Positions 43,168-52,297 of a DNA stretch of 64,000 nucleotides are shown here, piece after piece. The stretch covers positions 1,426,001-1,490,000 of the forward strand of contig NZ_CP140255.1 in assembly GCF_034479615.1 (NCBI RefSeq), in the 5' to 3' direction. The DNA comes from Vreelandella neptunia (GTDB lineage Bacteria; Pseudomonadota; Gammaproteobacteria; Pseudomonadales; Halomonadaceae). The notes beneath the pieces were generated by a model. The model saw only the letters and a program-made list of their open reading frames with translations, had not been told where the DNA came from and did no database searches. The stretch's first letter is position 1. Each line of letters starts with the position of its first letter. The position numbers were made by a program, and so were the translations under genes.

Positions 43168-44516
43168 TTGGCGGCTCCCACCCATTTTCCTTGGCGGCCG
43201 GGCTTGAACACTTTTGCCTGTGGGTAATCGCAGCTAAGGCCGACCACTCCACGGTTTTTGTCGATTAACGTTACCCCTACACCGTGACCATCGAGCCCCT
43301 CATTTTTACGCGAGTGAGCGTCCAGGGTGATATCGGCTTCGATATGGATAAGCCCGTTTTTGAGCGTGACCCGCTGGCCAAAGTGTTGGTTGATGTGGCC
43401 GTGAACCAGCACCTGAATGCCCGCCCGCCGGGCAACGTAAGCGCCGCGCGGCGTAAGGGGAAGATCGGCTTTACGGTATTTGGTTCTAAAGGTATTGGCC
43501 AGAGAGCCATAATAAAAACTGAACAGGTTTTGGTGCATTAGGTTTTTTTTGAAAGCTCGGTTGGCATGTTTTACGCCGTACTTGGCCAGTAGTTCGGCCA
43601 TATGATCATCGAGGCCGGCATGCAGAAACAGGAAGGAACCGCGCTTTTTAACCAGCTGCATGCGGCGGAAAAACCAGCCAAATTCCCCCGATTTGTTAAG
43701 AAATAGCGAACGACACTTCATCGCGGCGGCGTAGACTTGGGTGAGCGTCAGGCCGTTTTTTGCACAGTGCGCCTCGAAGCTCTGTGCCTTGGTGGTCATC
43801 TTGCTGATTTCACGTTCTATACCCTCGGGGGTGAGAAACCCAGCGGCATAGAAGGGGAAGTTCTCGAACCAGTCGTGACCTGGAAACAGCGCCTGTCGGC
43901 ATGCCTCTTCGGACGGTACACCTTTGTCCCACTGGGTATCGGCCAAGTATTGATCGAATACCTCTTTAAACAGCGGTATCACCTTCTTACCCATGCGCAC
44001 AAAAAGGTGCTGGCTACCGGCGTCAGTGTCGCGTTCCAACGATAGCAGCCCCATCAGCAAGCGGAGATCATGGTTACCGGCCAACAGAGTGATATCTGCT
44101 TTGAGGCGGTATAAGTGGGCCAGGCTGCGCAGCATCGTCAGATTACTGGGGCCTTTGTCCAGGCAGTCTCCGCCCACCACGATTTCGGCTTTTTTGCCAA
44201 ATTTCGTTAGTGAATACTCACATAGATGGGAGCCTTCGCGTTCGATAACGCCTGCGGCAATTAGCGATGCCTCAAAAGCCTCGGCGTCCGCATGGGGGTC
44301 TGAGATGAATGCCACGGGCTTTTTAGGCCAGGCGAAGCCCTTTTTTCGCGAGCGCTTAACAAAGGTGCTTAGCGCCTCATCGTGATTGACCGAAGTGGCG
44401 TCATCGGGCCAGGGTGACCACTCCGTCGGGAGACGCGCCAAGATGGCGTTGTGATACGGCTGCTTGCTTACCTTTGGAATAACATTGAACGCGGTCATAG
44501 AAGCCATCTTATTCAT
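43164..44516 (-). CDS. Calcineurin-like metallophosphoesterase (GAK-type cluster)
   Basis: 450 residues. Metal-binding motifs of the family in order: ISDPHADAEAF (about 71-81), VGGDCLDKGPSN (about 113-124), LAGNHDLRLLMG (about 141-152), a mid-protein FLHAGLDDHM and VHGHINQHFG near the C-terminus. The order matches bacterial phosphatases that cleave phosphomonoesters or diesters, including Ser/Thr-phosphatase-like enzymes. In this operon it could reverse the action of the HprK-like or APH-like kinases, an inference from context. Several start codons are possible (44516, 44507, 44498). Confidence 0.85.
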   Translation of the reverse strand: MNKMASMTAFNVIPKVSKQPYHNAILARLPTEWSPWPDDATSVNHDEALSTFVKRSRKKGFAWPKKPVAFISDPHADAEAFEASLIAAGVIEREGSHLCEYSLTKFGKKAEIVVGGDCLDKGPSNLTMLRSLAHLYRLKADITLLAGNHDLRLLMGLLSLERDTDAGSQHLFVRMGKKVIPLFKEVFDQYLADTQWDKGVPSEEACRQALFPGHDWFENFPFYAAGFLTPEGIEREISKMTTKAQSFEAHCAKNGLTLTQVYAAAMKCRSLFLNKSGEFGWFFRRMQLVKKRGSFLFLHAGLDDHMAELLAKYGVKHANRAFKKNLMHQNLFSFYYGSLANTFRTKYRKADLPLTPRGAYVARRAGIQVLVHGHINQHFGQRVTLKNGLIHIEADITLDAHSRKNEGLDGHGVGVTLIDKNRGVVGLSCDYPQAKVFKPGRQGKWVGAAK

Positions 44517-44525
44517 CGCTACCGT

Positions 44526-45233
44526 TTAATCGAGTGGGTCTGCTGGCTGGCGCTGTTTCCAGTTTCCGTACAGTCGGCGCCAGCCTTGGTTATGCCGCTC
44601 GAAAACGACCGGATGACCATGAAACATACTTAACCGTTTAATATCGCTGAAGGGTATGACATTTAAATGATAGCCCGCGTGGCGAATAGAGGCGCCGTGG
44701 CCCACTACCAGCTGTAGTTGCTTACTTTGCTTAAGTTGCTGAGCCGTCTCATGCGGCTGCGGCTCTAAAAGTGCTTGTAAATGTGCAGCGACCCGTTCGC
44801 CTGCTTCTAATAGCGATTCCGCGCCGTCGAAGGGCAGTTTGAAATCGCTGGCTGATTTCCAGCCCTTAGGTAAGGGCTCTAGGCGAGGGTCGAGGGCAAC
44901 GATGCGTTCTATTTCCTGAATGCTAAGATTGGCCAGCGCCCCAACGCTGCGTTCACATAGGGCCGAAAAGCAGAGTGAGCGGGGTGGCTCCGCAAACAGC
45001 GGCGTGAGCTCTTCGCGGTAGATTTCGGCCGTTTGCCACGCTCTTAACAGCGTCGAACAGTGTATCTCCGCATTGAGCTGATAGCCTGACGTGGCCAGCC
45101 ATTCGCCAAAGTGCCGCGCCTGCTCTCGAACGTCGGCTATCCCTTTTTTCGTTAGAGGATAGGGCTGCAGGGCGCTGGGGGTATTCGCTAATTGTGAATA
45201 CTCACCGTGCCGAATCAGCGCCAGTGCCACCAT
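44526..45233 (-). CDS. Histidine-phosphatase family protein (GAK-type cluster)
   Basis: 235 residues. Phospho-His motif LIRHGEYSQ at residue 7, later STLLRAWQTAEIY, a Glu-type acid around ALCERSVGAL and the second His in LVVGHGASIRHAGYH. Belongs to the broad phosphoglycerate-mutase-like branch that includes SixA and cobalamin phosphatases. Shares one base with the HprK-related kinase gene (TGATG), so it is probably made in step with it and may dephosphorylate its product. Confidence 0.87.
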   Translation of the reverse strand: MVALALIRHGEYSQLANTPSALQPYPLTKKGIADVREQARHFGEWLATSGYQLNAEIHCSTLLRAWQTAEIYREELTPLFAEPPRSLCFSALCERSVGALANLSIQEIERIVALDPRLEPLPKGWKSASDFKLPFDGAESLLEAGERVAAHLQALLEPQPHETAQQLKQSKQLQLVVGHGASIRHAGYHLNVIPFSDIKRLSMFHGHPVVFERHNQGWRRLYGNWKQRQPADPLD

Positions 45234-46342
45234 CAGAGAATGCCTTTGGCTTGGAGTAGCGCAATGGCACGCTCAAAGTCGATGGCACCGGTGAGGCGCA
45301 ATACTTCAACGCCCTGGAGATGTTCGGCATACACCTCGGCAGATTGGGCTTGTTCGGCGGGAAAGCTGCCATCTGCGTGCTGAAAAAACGGCCCTGGGCT
45401 TTTGCGTAAACCTTCTAGCGCCTGAGGTGTTTTAGCGATATCCACACCGCTTAATTCGGTGGGCGCCGTCGAGTCTAATGCCCAGTCCAGCAGTATCAGC
45501 TGTTTTAGCGTACCGGAGAGGGCGGTTTTACCCTCGCCATAAGCGTTAGGAATCAATACATCGTACTTCTGCTCAATATCCCATAGCTGGCGTTTGGGCA
45601 TGCTGGTAAATCGGGCGCGCTCGTCAGCGGGCAGTATGTCGAATAATCGCTCAGAATGGATCAGCGTGCCCGGGTTAACGCGGGGATGTTTGGCGACACC
45701 CAGAACGCTTACCTGGCCGTTTTCGGGCTTGAACAGAATCCGGTCATTGGAGAGAAAGCGTGCTTTGGCGGCCTCCAGTGCCTTCAGCATCAGTGTGGAT
45801 TTACCGCCACCGGAGCTGGCGGCAATGGCGGTGACGTTGCCATCAATATCAAAGGCCGAGGCGTGGCCGAGCAGGTAACCATCGCGTTGATGATGATTGA
45901 GAAACTGGTTGTTAATAAAGTTGATGACTTGCGATGGGTGCTTGTTTAACTCGCCAACCGCGACCGGCGCCGTTAACGATTGGAACAGCACCATCCCCGT
46001 GCGTACTTTATGAATCCAGCGCCCTTGAGGCGTATCCACGTAGGCTTCTTTCAGGCCCAGAGCGCTGGTTTTGGCCCGTTTTACCGCTGTCCACTCGCCG
46101 CCGCTGGTATCCGCTTGCTGATCCAACAGCCATACCGGCAGCTCTGGCTGGTCAAGGGTATGGACTTCTTTCGGGAGCAAACCAGACGCCGTTAAACCAG
46201 CATAGTAAACCTCAAGATGGTCAAGAATGGCTGGATGGTCGGCCAGTACGCGCAGTGTTAAACCATTGAACGTTAGCGGTAACGCATAGGTACAGGCGGC
46301 CTTAGCCCCGTTGATTTGTTGATTATCAAAAAGGTTGATCAT
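45233..46342 (-). CDS. HprK-related kinase B (GAK-type cluster)
   Basis: 369 residues. Walker A motif AIAASSGGGKSTLMLKAL (GGGKST at about 178-183) and downstream FLSNDRILFKPENG-type Walker B-like strand, resembling the P-loop of HPr kinase/phosphorylase but without an HPr partner gene nearby. Family members are named from genome context with ATP-grasp and CofD-like genes. Target unknown: it may phosphorylate a small protein or metabolite. ATGA overlap with the ATP-grasp gene upstream and TGATG with the phosphatase downstream. Confidence 0.87.
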   Translation of the reverse strand: MINLFDNQQINGAKAACTYALPLTFNGLTLRVLADHPAILDHLEVYYAGLTASGLLPKEVHTLDQPELPVWLLDQQADTSGGEWTAVKRAKTSALGLKEAYVDTPQGRWIHKVRTGMVLFQSLTAPVAVGELNKHPSQVINFINNQFLNHHQRDGYLLGHASAFDIDGNVTAIAASSGGGKSTLMLKALEAAKARFLSNDRILFKPENGQVSVLGVAKHPRVNPGTLIHSERLFDILPADERARFTSMPKRQLWDIEQKYDVLIPNAYGEGKTALSGTLKQLILLDWALDSTAPTELSGVDIAKTPQALEGLRKSPGPFFQHADGSFPAEQAQSAEVYAEHLQGVEVLRLTGAIDFERAIALLQAKGIL

Positions 46343-47259
46343 TCACCTGCCTCTGCTGTCTCTACTGTCTCGGCCTCAAGCTGGCTAAGCACATAATCAC
46401 ACAGCTTCTCAGCGGCATCGATACCACAGCCTTTTTGCGCGCCGCTAAACCCGCCAAAGGCGGAAACCTCAAAGACCACGGGCCCTTCATCGGTCAATGC
46501 AATGTCCACAGTGGTAAAGCTTAGATCGAAGCATGACTGGGCTTTTAGGCCAAGCTCAATCAGCTCAGGGCTTGCATCGAAGGTTCGATATTTGCCCCCG
46601 CTGTGTATCGTTGTATTCCACGACTTGTCATCGCCGACACGGGCATAGGTGCACAGGTACTTGCCGCCTAGAAATACCATGCCAAGATCCTGGCCGCCCA
46701 GGTTAACGAACTTCTGAAGGTAAAAAAGGCCATGCTTAGCCTTAAATTTATTCAGTATTTGGGTATTGGCTTTAACACCATCTGCCGCTTTTAACACCAC
46801 CATGCCGCGGGCTTTGGTCGAGTAGAGCGGTTTTAGGATCGCCTTTCCGAACGCCTGGATCGCCTCCAGCGCCGCATCAGTGCTCTCGGTTACTCGCGTG
46901 GCGGGCAGTGGGACGCCGCCTGATGCCAAAGCGGCGGTGCCCTCAAGGCGATTAATCAGGCGCCCCACCTGGCTTGGCGAGCTGAAACAGCGCACCCCGT
47001 CCCCTTCAAGGGTTTTGAGCATGCGCAGTCGGTCGTCGGCGGCTGGGGAGTAGGTTTCGCTTATTTTTTTGATGATCACGCCGTCAAGCGCGTTGAGCAG
47101 GGTGTCCCGATAAAGTAACTCGCCGGTTTCAAGTTCCAGCACTACGTCAGCCATATCGATAACGCAGCGGTAGCCGGTGCGCTGTTCCAAATGATTCGCC
47201 AAGACCTCGGTTGACCATTTGCCAGGTATCCCAATGACCGCAATCCGCTTATTAATCAC
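46339..47259 (-). CDS. ATP-grasp ligase-like protein (GAK-type cluster)
   Basis: 306 residues, RimK-like ATP-grasp: IAVIGIPGKWSTEVL at the N-terminus, INRLEGTAALASGGVPLPATRV, ILKPLYSTKARGMVVLKA (ATP-binding Lys region), FYLQKFVNLGGQDLGMVFLG, and VDIALTDEGPVVFEVSAFGGFSG with metal-binding acidic residues. ATP-grasp enzymes join a carboxylate to an amine via an acyl phosphate; substrate unknown. Overlaps the upstream PhoU/APH gene by eight bases. Confidence 0.87.
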   Translation of the reverse strand: MINKRIAVIGIPGKWSTEVLANHLEQRTGYRCVIDMADVVLELETGELLYRDTLLNALDGVIIKKISETYSPAADDRLRMLKTLEGDGVRCFSSPSQVGRLINRLEGTAALASGGVPLPATRVTESTDAALEAIQAFGKAILKPLYSTKARGMVVLKAADGVKANTQILNKFKAKHGLFYLQKFVNLGGQDLGMVFLGGKYLCTYARVGDDKSWNTTIHSGGKYRTFDASPELIELGLKAQSCFDLSFTTVDIALTDEGPVVFEVSAFGGFSGAQKGCGIDAAEKLCDYVLSQLEAETVETAEAGE

Positions 47260-48868
47260 TAAAAATATCCTCTAGGGGAAGCCTGTACTTCTCTATTTTC
47301 TCAGGGGTTAGAAGCGTTATGGCCTCTAGCAGGTAGCTCGCTCTAAGGGCGAGTCGTTTGGCAAAAAGTTTGTCGTAAATAAAGCGCGTAGAGGTAGCAA
47401 AGGAGCGCCCTAGCGCGATGGCTAGCCGCGCATCAAAGCTTACATCGTTATTCTCTTTGGCGAACCGTCGTGCAAACTGATAGAGCTGTCTGATCAATGC
47501 CATTAACTCGGCTCTAGGGCCATCATCCATGATGGGCAGCCGATAAATCGACGCCATTAGAACGGATAAATCCTGAACATAATCAGAATAGGAGGCGCGG
47601 TGCAGGTCGATAAAGTAGATGCGATTTTTGAGCTCGTCATAGATGAGGTTGTCGACGTTAAAGTCGCCGTGGATCAGCACGGAAAATGGGGCCCTGAGCT
47701 GATGCTCTAGGGGCTCTACGCGATCGATCAACTCATCAAAACTGGGGCGGGGCAGTCCGCAAATAGTTTGGTGTGTAAGAAACAGTGTCGGATGCGTGTG
47801 GCGGGTTTCGGGCATGCGTTTACGCAACTGCTGCATATACTCGGGCTGAGCAGGTTCGTTGGTACTTGACGTCTTCCAGATTTTTCTCAACGTTCGCTGG
47901 AGTGTACGGGTAAGTTGCTTGGCTGATTTCCACTGGCCGTTTAACAGCAGTGATTCAAGCGTACGGCCGGGGAGGTGTTCGATCACCATCGAACCCAGCT
48001 CATCCCCCTGCTCGACATGATGCGAGAGCACCGTGGGGGCCACCTTGGGGTAGACCCGCTTCCATTGATCAACCCCATAAAGCTCTTCAATGACTTTCTG
48101 GCTTTCACCCTCCTTGTAGACTGCCATCATTTTGCCAGAGGCGGCGTGCTCGGCTTTCAGTGTGGCGATGGTGCTGCCGCTGCGGGTAAGCGCCAGCCGC
48201 TCAACGGTAAAGTCGTCACTCTGGGCGGTCATCGCGTGAGCGGCATTTTGCAACTGCTTGTAGTTTTGCAAGCGTACGGCAGGGCCGAAGTTGGCGGCGA
48301 GTAGGGCGTCGGCAAGCTCCGCAAGCAGATGGATCATGCGTTGAAGCTGAAAATCCACCACGGCGCTGTTACGTATGCCCGAAGCGCCTGGCTCAAAAGC
48401 AGTGGTTAAACGGACGGTTATTTTGGGTATTCGGCGTCCAATTTTCAGGCCTTGGCGAGTGTTTGCATCATCGATATTAATGATCACCAGCTTTAATGAT
48501 TTACCCACCAATCGAATGAGTTTGACGTACTCTTTTCGCGATTTATCGGGAAGCTGCTTTAGGGCCTTGATAGCGGTGAATTCAAGGCAGGCGTGGCCTA
48601 ACTGGTCAAGTAGTCGGGCTAAGCGCTCAAGGGATTTGGATTGTTGAAAACCCTGCCCATCGACTTTGCGTCGCTGCACATCCATGGCGACGGCGAGCTC
48701 GACTTTCTCTAACAGTGTGCTTCTATAGCCTTCGCGATTGATCAAACGTCGAGAAACAGCTTCACTTGGCTGGGTCACATAAACTTCAACTAACTCAAAG
48801 TGATTTTCAACTTCGAATCGTAGAAAATAGAAATGCTCCAAGATCGACGTATTGATACGCTGCCTCAC
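47252..48868 (-). CDS. PhoU-like/aminoglycoside-phosphotransferase fusion protein (GAK-type cluster)
   Basis: 538 residues. About 1-210 is helical and looks like a PhoU-type bundle (with LLEKVELAVAMDVQRRKVDG); about 215-500 is an APH/choline-kinase fold with catalytic loop LIHGDFNVDNLIYDE (His at about 400) and metal-binding YFIDLHRASYSDYVQDLS. It probably phosphorylates a small molecule or protein. Only TTG (48871) and GTG (48868) starts are available after an in-frame TAA, neither with a good ribosome binding site; the next ATG (MDVQRRK) would remove 63 residues. First gene of the operon. Confidence 0.8.
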   Translation of the reverse strand: MRQRINTSILEHFYFLRFEVENHFELVEVYVTQPSEAVSRRLINREGYRSTLLEKVELAVAMDVQRRKVDGQGFQQSKSLERLARLLDQLGHACLEFTAIKALKQLPDKSRKEYVKLIRLVGKSLKLVIINIDDANTRQGLKIGRRIPKITVRLTTAFEPGASGIRNSAVVDFQLQRMIHLLAELADALLAANFGPAVRLQNYKQLQNAAHAMTAQSDDFTVERLALTRSGSTIATLKAEHAASGKMMAVYKEGESQKVIEELYGVDQWKRVYPKVAPTVLSHHVEQGDELGSMVIEHLPGRTLESLLLNGQWKSAKQLTRTLQRTLRKIWKTSSTNEPAQPEYMQQLRKRMPETRHTHPTLFLTHQTICGLPRPSFDELIDRVEPLEHQLRAPFSVLIHGDFNVDNLIYDELKNRIYFIDLHRASYSDYVQDLSVLMASIYRLPIMDDGPRAELMALIRQLYQFARRFAKENNDVSFDARLAIALGRSFATSTRFIYDKLFAKRLALRASYLLEAITLLTPEKIEKYRLPLEDIFSD

Positions 48869-48970
48869 CAAGATAACGTGCGCTTAGGTGGTTACTGCTT
48901 CTGAGAGTCAACAGTATAAATAACAGTGCCATCGTTTACGTTACATGTTTCTTACAGTTCAAAGACTTGT

Positions 48971-50206
48971 ATGAAAAAAAGACGTTTTATCGGTACCCGA
49001 ATGTGCCTGCCCCGTGAGATTGGCAAGGGGCGGGATCTGCGTCTGGCCAGATACCGAAAAGCCCCCGAGCTAGGGCCGAAAATACTCTTCTTTAGTGGCG
49101 GTACGGCACTGAGACATTTTTCTGAGGTGTTGACGGACTACACCCATAACTCCATTCATCTGGTTACCCCCTTTGATTCAGGAGGCAGCTCGGCAGAGTT
49201 ACGCCGGGCCTTCGCGATGCCTGCGGTGGGCGACCTAAGAGCGCGCCTGCTTGCTCTGGCTGATGACTCAGTCACCGGGCACCCTGAGGTGGCTGCGCTT
49301 TTCTCACATCGGCTATCGGCAAGGGAGGGGGGAAGCGCGACGGCAAAGACAGCACTTGAGCAAAGCCTACAGGCCCTTGTCAGTGCTAAGCACCCGCTGC
49401 TCAAGGCAATTGCTGAGCCCATGCGGTCACTGATCCAGAGCTATATCGCTGCCTTCTACAAACATATGCCAAAGGATTTTAACCTCGCTGGCGCCAGCGT
49501 GGGGAACCTTATCTTGACCGGCGGTTATCTGATTCATGATCGCTCCCTGGATCCGATCGCCTTTCTCTTTGGCCAACTGATCAAGACCCGCGGCACCGTT
49601 CGGACAACGACGGATGCCAATCTCCAGCTGGAGGTATTGTTAGAGAGTGGTCGCACGATTATTGGCCAACACTGCTTTACCGGCAAAGAGACGGCTCAAA
49701 TCGATTCGCCTATCAGAGCGATAAAATTATCAGGCGAGGCGGACGATATCGACACCTTGGATGCCTCCAAGGTGTGTAAAGAGACCCGTACGCTCATTGA
49801 TTCGGCAGAGCTGCTGGTTTTCCCGCCGGGCAGTTTTTATAGCAGTGTCATTGCCAACCTGTTGCCCAAGGGGGTTGATAAGGCATTGGCTAAAAACCCG
49901 TCACCCAAGGTGTATGTGCCCAGCCTGGGTACTGATCTTGAAACGTTCGGCATGACGTTGGTGGATCAGGTGCAAGTGCTCAATGCGCATTTGTCTGGCA
50001 CACTCGAACCCTTATCGTCTAAGCGGTCTTCAATCGATTTTTTACTGTTTGATTCGCAGCTTCTGAGTGTGTCGGCTGATCAGATTGAGACGCTACGCGA
50101 TGAAATGGGTATTCAAATCATTGATCTAGATCTTGCGCCGGAGAATGCTGATACCCAACGTTATGATGACGTTAAGCTGGCTGAAGCGCTGCTTGGGTTG
50201 ACCTGA
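48971..50206 (+). CDS. CofD/YvcK-like protein (GAK-type cluster)
   Basis: 411 residues. ILFFSGGTALRHFSEVL near the N-terminus and TPFDSGGSSAELRRAFAMPAVGDLR are the nucleotide-sugar/lactyl-phosphate binding motifs of the CofD/YvcK family; later VFPPGSFYSSVIANLLPKG. Such proteins transfer or bind phosphosugar-type ligands. Start ATG 48971 excludes an upstream extension that lacks support. It is divergent from the operon across a 102-base control region and probably belongs to the same system. Confidence 0.86.
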   Translation: MKKRRFIGTRMCLPREIGKGRDLRLARYRKAPELGPKILFFSGGTALRHFSEVLTDYTHNSIHLVTPFDSGGSSAELRRAFAMPAVGDLRARLLALADDSVTGHPEVAALFSHRLSAREGGSATAKTALEQSLQALVSAKHPLLKAIAEPMRSLIQSYIAAFYKHMPKDFNLAGASVGNLILTGGYLIHDRSLDPIAFLFGQLIKTRGTVRTTTDANLQLEVLLESGRTIIGQHCFTGKETAQIDSPIRAIKLSGEADDIDTLDASKVCKETRTLIDSAELLVFPPGSFYSSVIANLLPKGVDKALAKNPSPKVYVPSLGTDLETFGMTLVDQVQVLNAHLSGTLEPLSSKRSSIDFLLFDSQLLSVSADQIETLRDEMGIQIIDLDLAPENADTQRYDDVKLAEALLGLT

Positions 50207-50222
50207 CACCGACATACTCTAA

Positions 50223-51221
50223 ATGACCTTGGGTATTGCTATGCGTCTTAGTTACCAGGGCCCGCTGCCTGAAATGGTAGGGTTTTTGCTGCTGCCTCAG
50301 TATTCGATGATGGCCTTCTTTGCGGCGGTGGAGCCGCTGCGGATTGCCAACCGTATTGCCCATCGCCCATTGTTCGACTGGACGTTGATCAGCGCTGATG
50401 GAGGGCCGGTGACGGCGTCGAACGGCATGACCCTGATGGCCGATCAAGCAACGGCGGATGTTCACCATTTGCCCTCGCTGGCGGTATGCAGCGGTTTTAC
50501 CCCCGAGGCGCATCTTACCCGGCCGTTAATGGCCTGGCTTCATCAGTTGGATCAGGCGGGCTGTTGTTTAGGCGGCATCGATACCGGGGCATTTTTGCTT
50601 GCCGCCACCGGGTTGTTAAAGCACGAGCGGGTGGCACTGCACTGGGAGAGCCTGCCCGCGTTTCGTGAGCGCTTTCCGGGCATAGATACTACCGATGAGC
50701 TTTACGAGCTGGGCGAGCGGCGCTTCTCCTGTGCGGGTGGGGCGGCGGCGATGGATATGGCGCTGGAAGTGATTGCCCGGCGGCATGGCGCAAAGTTGGC
50801 CATCGATGTCTCCGAGCAACTGATCCATGACCGGATTCGCACCCGCAGCGATCAGCAGCGCATGGCGTTGGTGAAGCGCTTAGGTACTCATAACCGGCGC
50901 GTTGTGGAGGCGGTTGCGCTCATGGAGCAGAACCTGGAAGAACCGCTCCCCCTTGACGAGATAGCCAGCCAGGTAGAGGTATCGGTGCGTCAGTTGCAGC
51001 GTCTGTTTGAGCAGGAGCTAAACGTGACCCCGCGTCAATGGTATTTGCAGCTGCGCGTTAAGCGTGCCCAGCGGCTGCTGGCCGAGACTGACTTGGCGGT
51101 ATTAGAAGTAGGCGTGGCCTGTGGGTTTAGTTCGTCGTCGAGCTTTGCGCGTACGTTTCGGGCGCATTACGGCTACTCGCCTCGGCAGGTGCGTTCTGCC
51201 ATCGCGGGCAAAGACCTTTAA
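50223..51221 (+). CDS. cdhR: GlxA-type AraC-family regulator, CdhR-like
   Basis: 332 residues. N-terminal DJ-1/PfpI-like domain (about 15-190: VGFLLLPQYSMMAFFAAVEPLR, GGIDTGAFLLAATGLL) and C-terminal double AraC helix-turn-helix (about 225-320: LDEIASQVEVSVRQLQRLF, VACGFSSSSSFARTFRAHYGYSP). In Pseudomonas, CdhR of this architecture activates carnitine catabolism genes in response to carnitine; neighbouring caiX and cdhCAB support that identity. It may be related to GbdR-type betaine sensors. Confidence 0.87.
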   Translation: MTLGIAMRLSYQGPLPEMVGFLLLPQYSMMAFFAAVEPLRIANRIAHRPLFDWTLISADGGPVTASNGMTLMADQATADVHHLPSLAVCSGFTPEAHLTRPLMAWLHQLDQAGCCLGGIDTGAFLLAATGLLKHERVALHWESLPAFRERFPGIDTTDELYELGERRFSCAGGAAAMDMALEVIARRHGAKLAIDVSEQLIHDRIRTRSDQQRMALVKRLGTHNRRVVEAVALMEQNLEEPLPLDEIASQVEVSVRQLQRLFEQELNVTPRQWYLQLRVKRAQRLLAETDLAVLEVGVACGFSSSSSFARTFRAHYGYSPRQVRSAIAGKDL

Positions 51222-51328
51222 AGCGCAATAGATGTCGCCTAATGTCTGATAAGCGTCGCTTAATGTCTAGTGATGGGAGGGTAGCCGCGCATACTAGCTA
51301 AACCCAACTAATAAAGAGGTTTAGCCAA

Positions 51329-52297
51329 ATGTCGGTCACAACTAGCTTCGCCACCACTAGCTCTGCCACTACCAAGACGCTGTCGTTGACAGCGGGCTTT
51401 TTACTCGCTGCGTTTGCAGCCACGCCCGCCATGGCAGAGCTTGATGAACTGCGCTTTGGGGTGCCGCCGTGGCCTGGGGTGACGGTAAAGTCTGAAGTGG
51501 CGGCCCAGCTACTGGAGGCCATGGGGTACGAGACCCGTCAGCAAGATTTAGCCGTGAGCGTGATCCTCGAAGGCTTATCGCAGAACGACTTGGAAATCTA
51601 TTTAGGCGGCTGGTATCCCGTTCAGACCGATATGGTTGAACCCTTGGTGGCCGACGGCAAAGTCGAAAAAGTGGTTTCCAATATCCGTGGCGCCAATTCC
51701 GGGCTAGTGGTTCCCCAGTATGTTTACGATGCAGGCGTCACTACGGTGGCTGAGCTGGCAGAACACCATGACCGTTTCGATGGTGAAATTCAGGGCATTG
51801 AAGCGGGCACCGGCATTAACGATGCGATTCTCAATGCCATCGATAACGACCTTGCGGGGCTGGGCGATTGGCAGCTCCGTGAAAGCTCCACTTCGGCGAT
51901 GCTGGCCCAGGCTGAGCAAAAAATGGCCGATGAAGAGTGGGTTACCTTTGTTGGTTGGGAGCCTCACTGGATGAACGTGAGCTTCGATCTGGCCTATTTA
52001 GCCGATAGCGATGATGCGGGCGTGGCCTCCATTGAAAGCACGGTATGGACAATTACCCCTGCCAGCCTGGCAGAAGAAGCGCCTGAAGTTCACCGTTTCC
52101 TTTCGCAGTACGTGATCGATATCGAAGACCAGAACGATTGGGTACACGAGTACAGCTACGAAGAGCGCCCGGCGGATGAAGTGGCTAATGAGTGGATTGG
52201 CAACAACCTGGATACCGTTGCCGAGTGGTTGGACGGTGTTGAAACCCGCGATGGCGAACCCGCCATTGAGCAGGTGCGGGCCCAGTTCGACTCTTAA
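51329..52297 (+). CDS. caiX: Carnitine/choline-type ABC transporter substrate-binding protein
   Basis: 322 residues. Long signal peptide ending AATPAMA, then the type II OpuAC-like fold: RFGVPPWPGVTVKSEVAAQLL, EIYLGGWYPVQTDMVEPL, GIEAGTGINDAIL, WVTFVGWEPHWMNV and a C-terminal EWLDGVET. The Trp-rich GGWYP/GWEPHW residues form the aromatic box for the quaternary ammonium group. No ABC permease or ATPase is beside it, as in Pseudomonas, where CaiX uses the Cbc VW complex encoded elsewhere. Confidence 0.85.
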   Translation: MSVTTSFATTSSATTKTLSLTAGFLLAAFAATPAMAELDELRFGVPPWPGVTVKSEVAAQLLEAMGYETRQQDLAVSVILEGLSQNDLEIYLGGWYPVQTDMVEPLVADGKVEKVVSNIRGANSGLVVPQYVYDAGVTTVAELAEHHDRFDGEIQGIEAGTGINDAILNAIDNDLAGLGDWQLRESSTSAMLAQAEQKMADEEWVTFVGWEPHWMNVSFDLAYLADSDDAGVASIESTVWTITPASLAEEAPEVHRFLSQYVIDIEDQNDWVHEYSYEERPADEVANEWIGNNLDTVAEWLDGVETRDGEPAIEQVRAQFDS

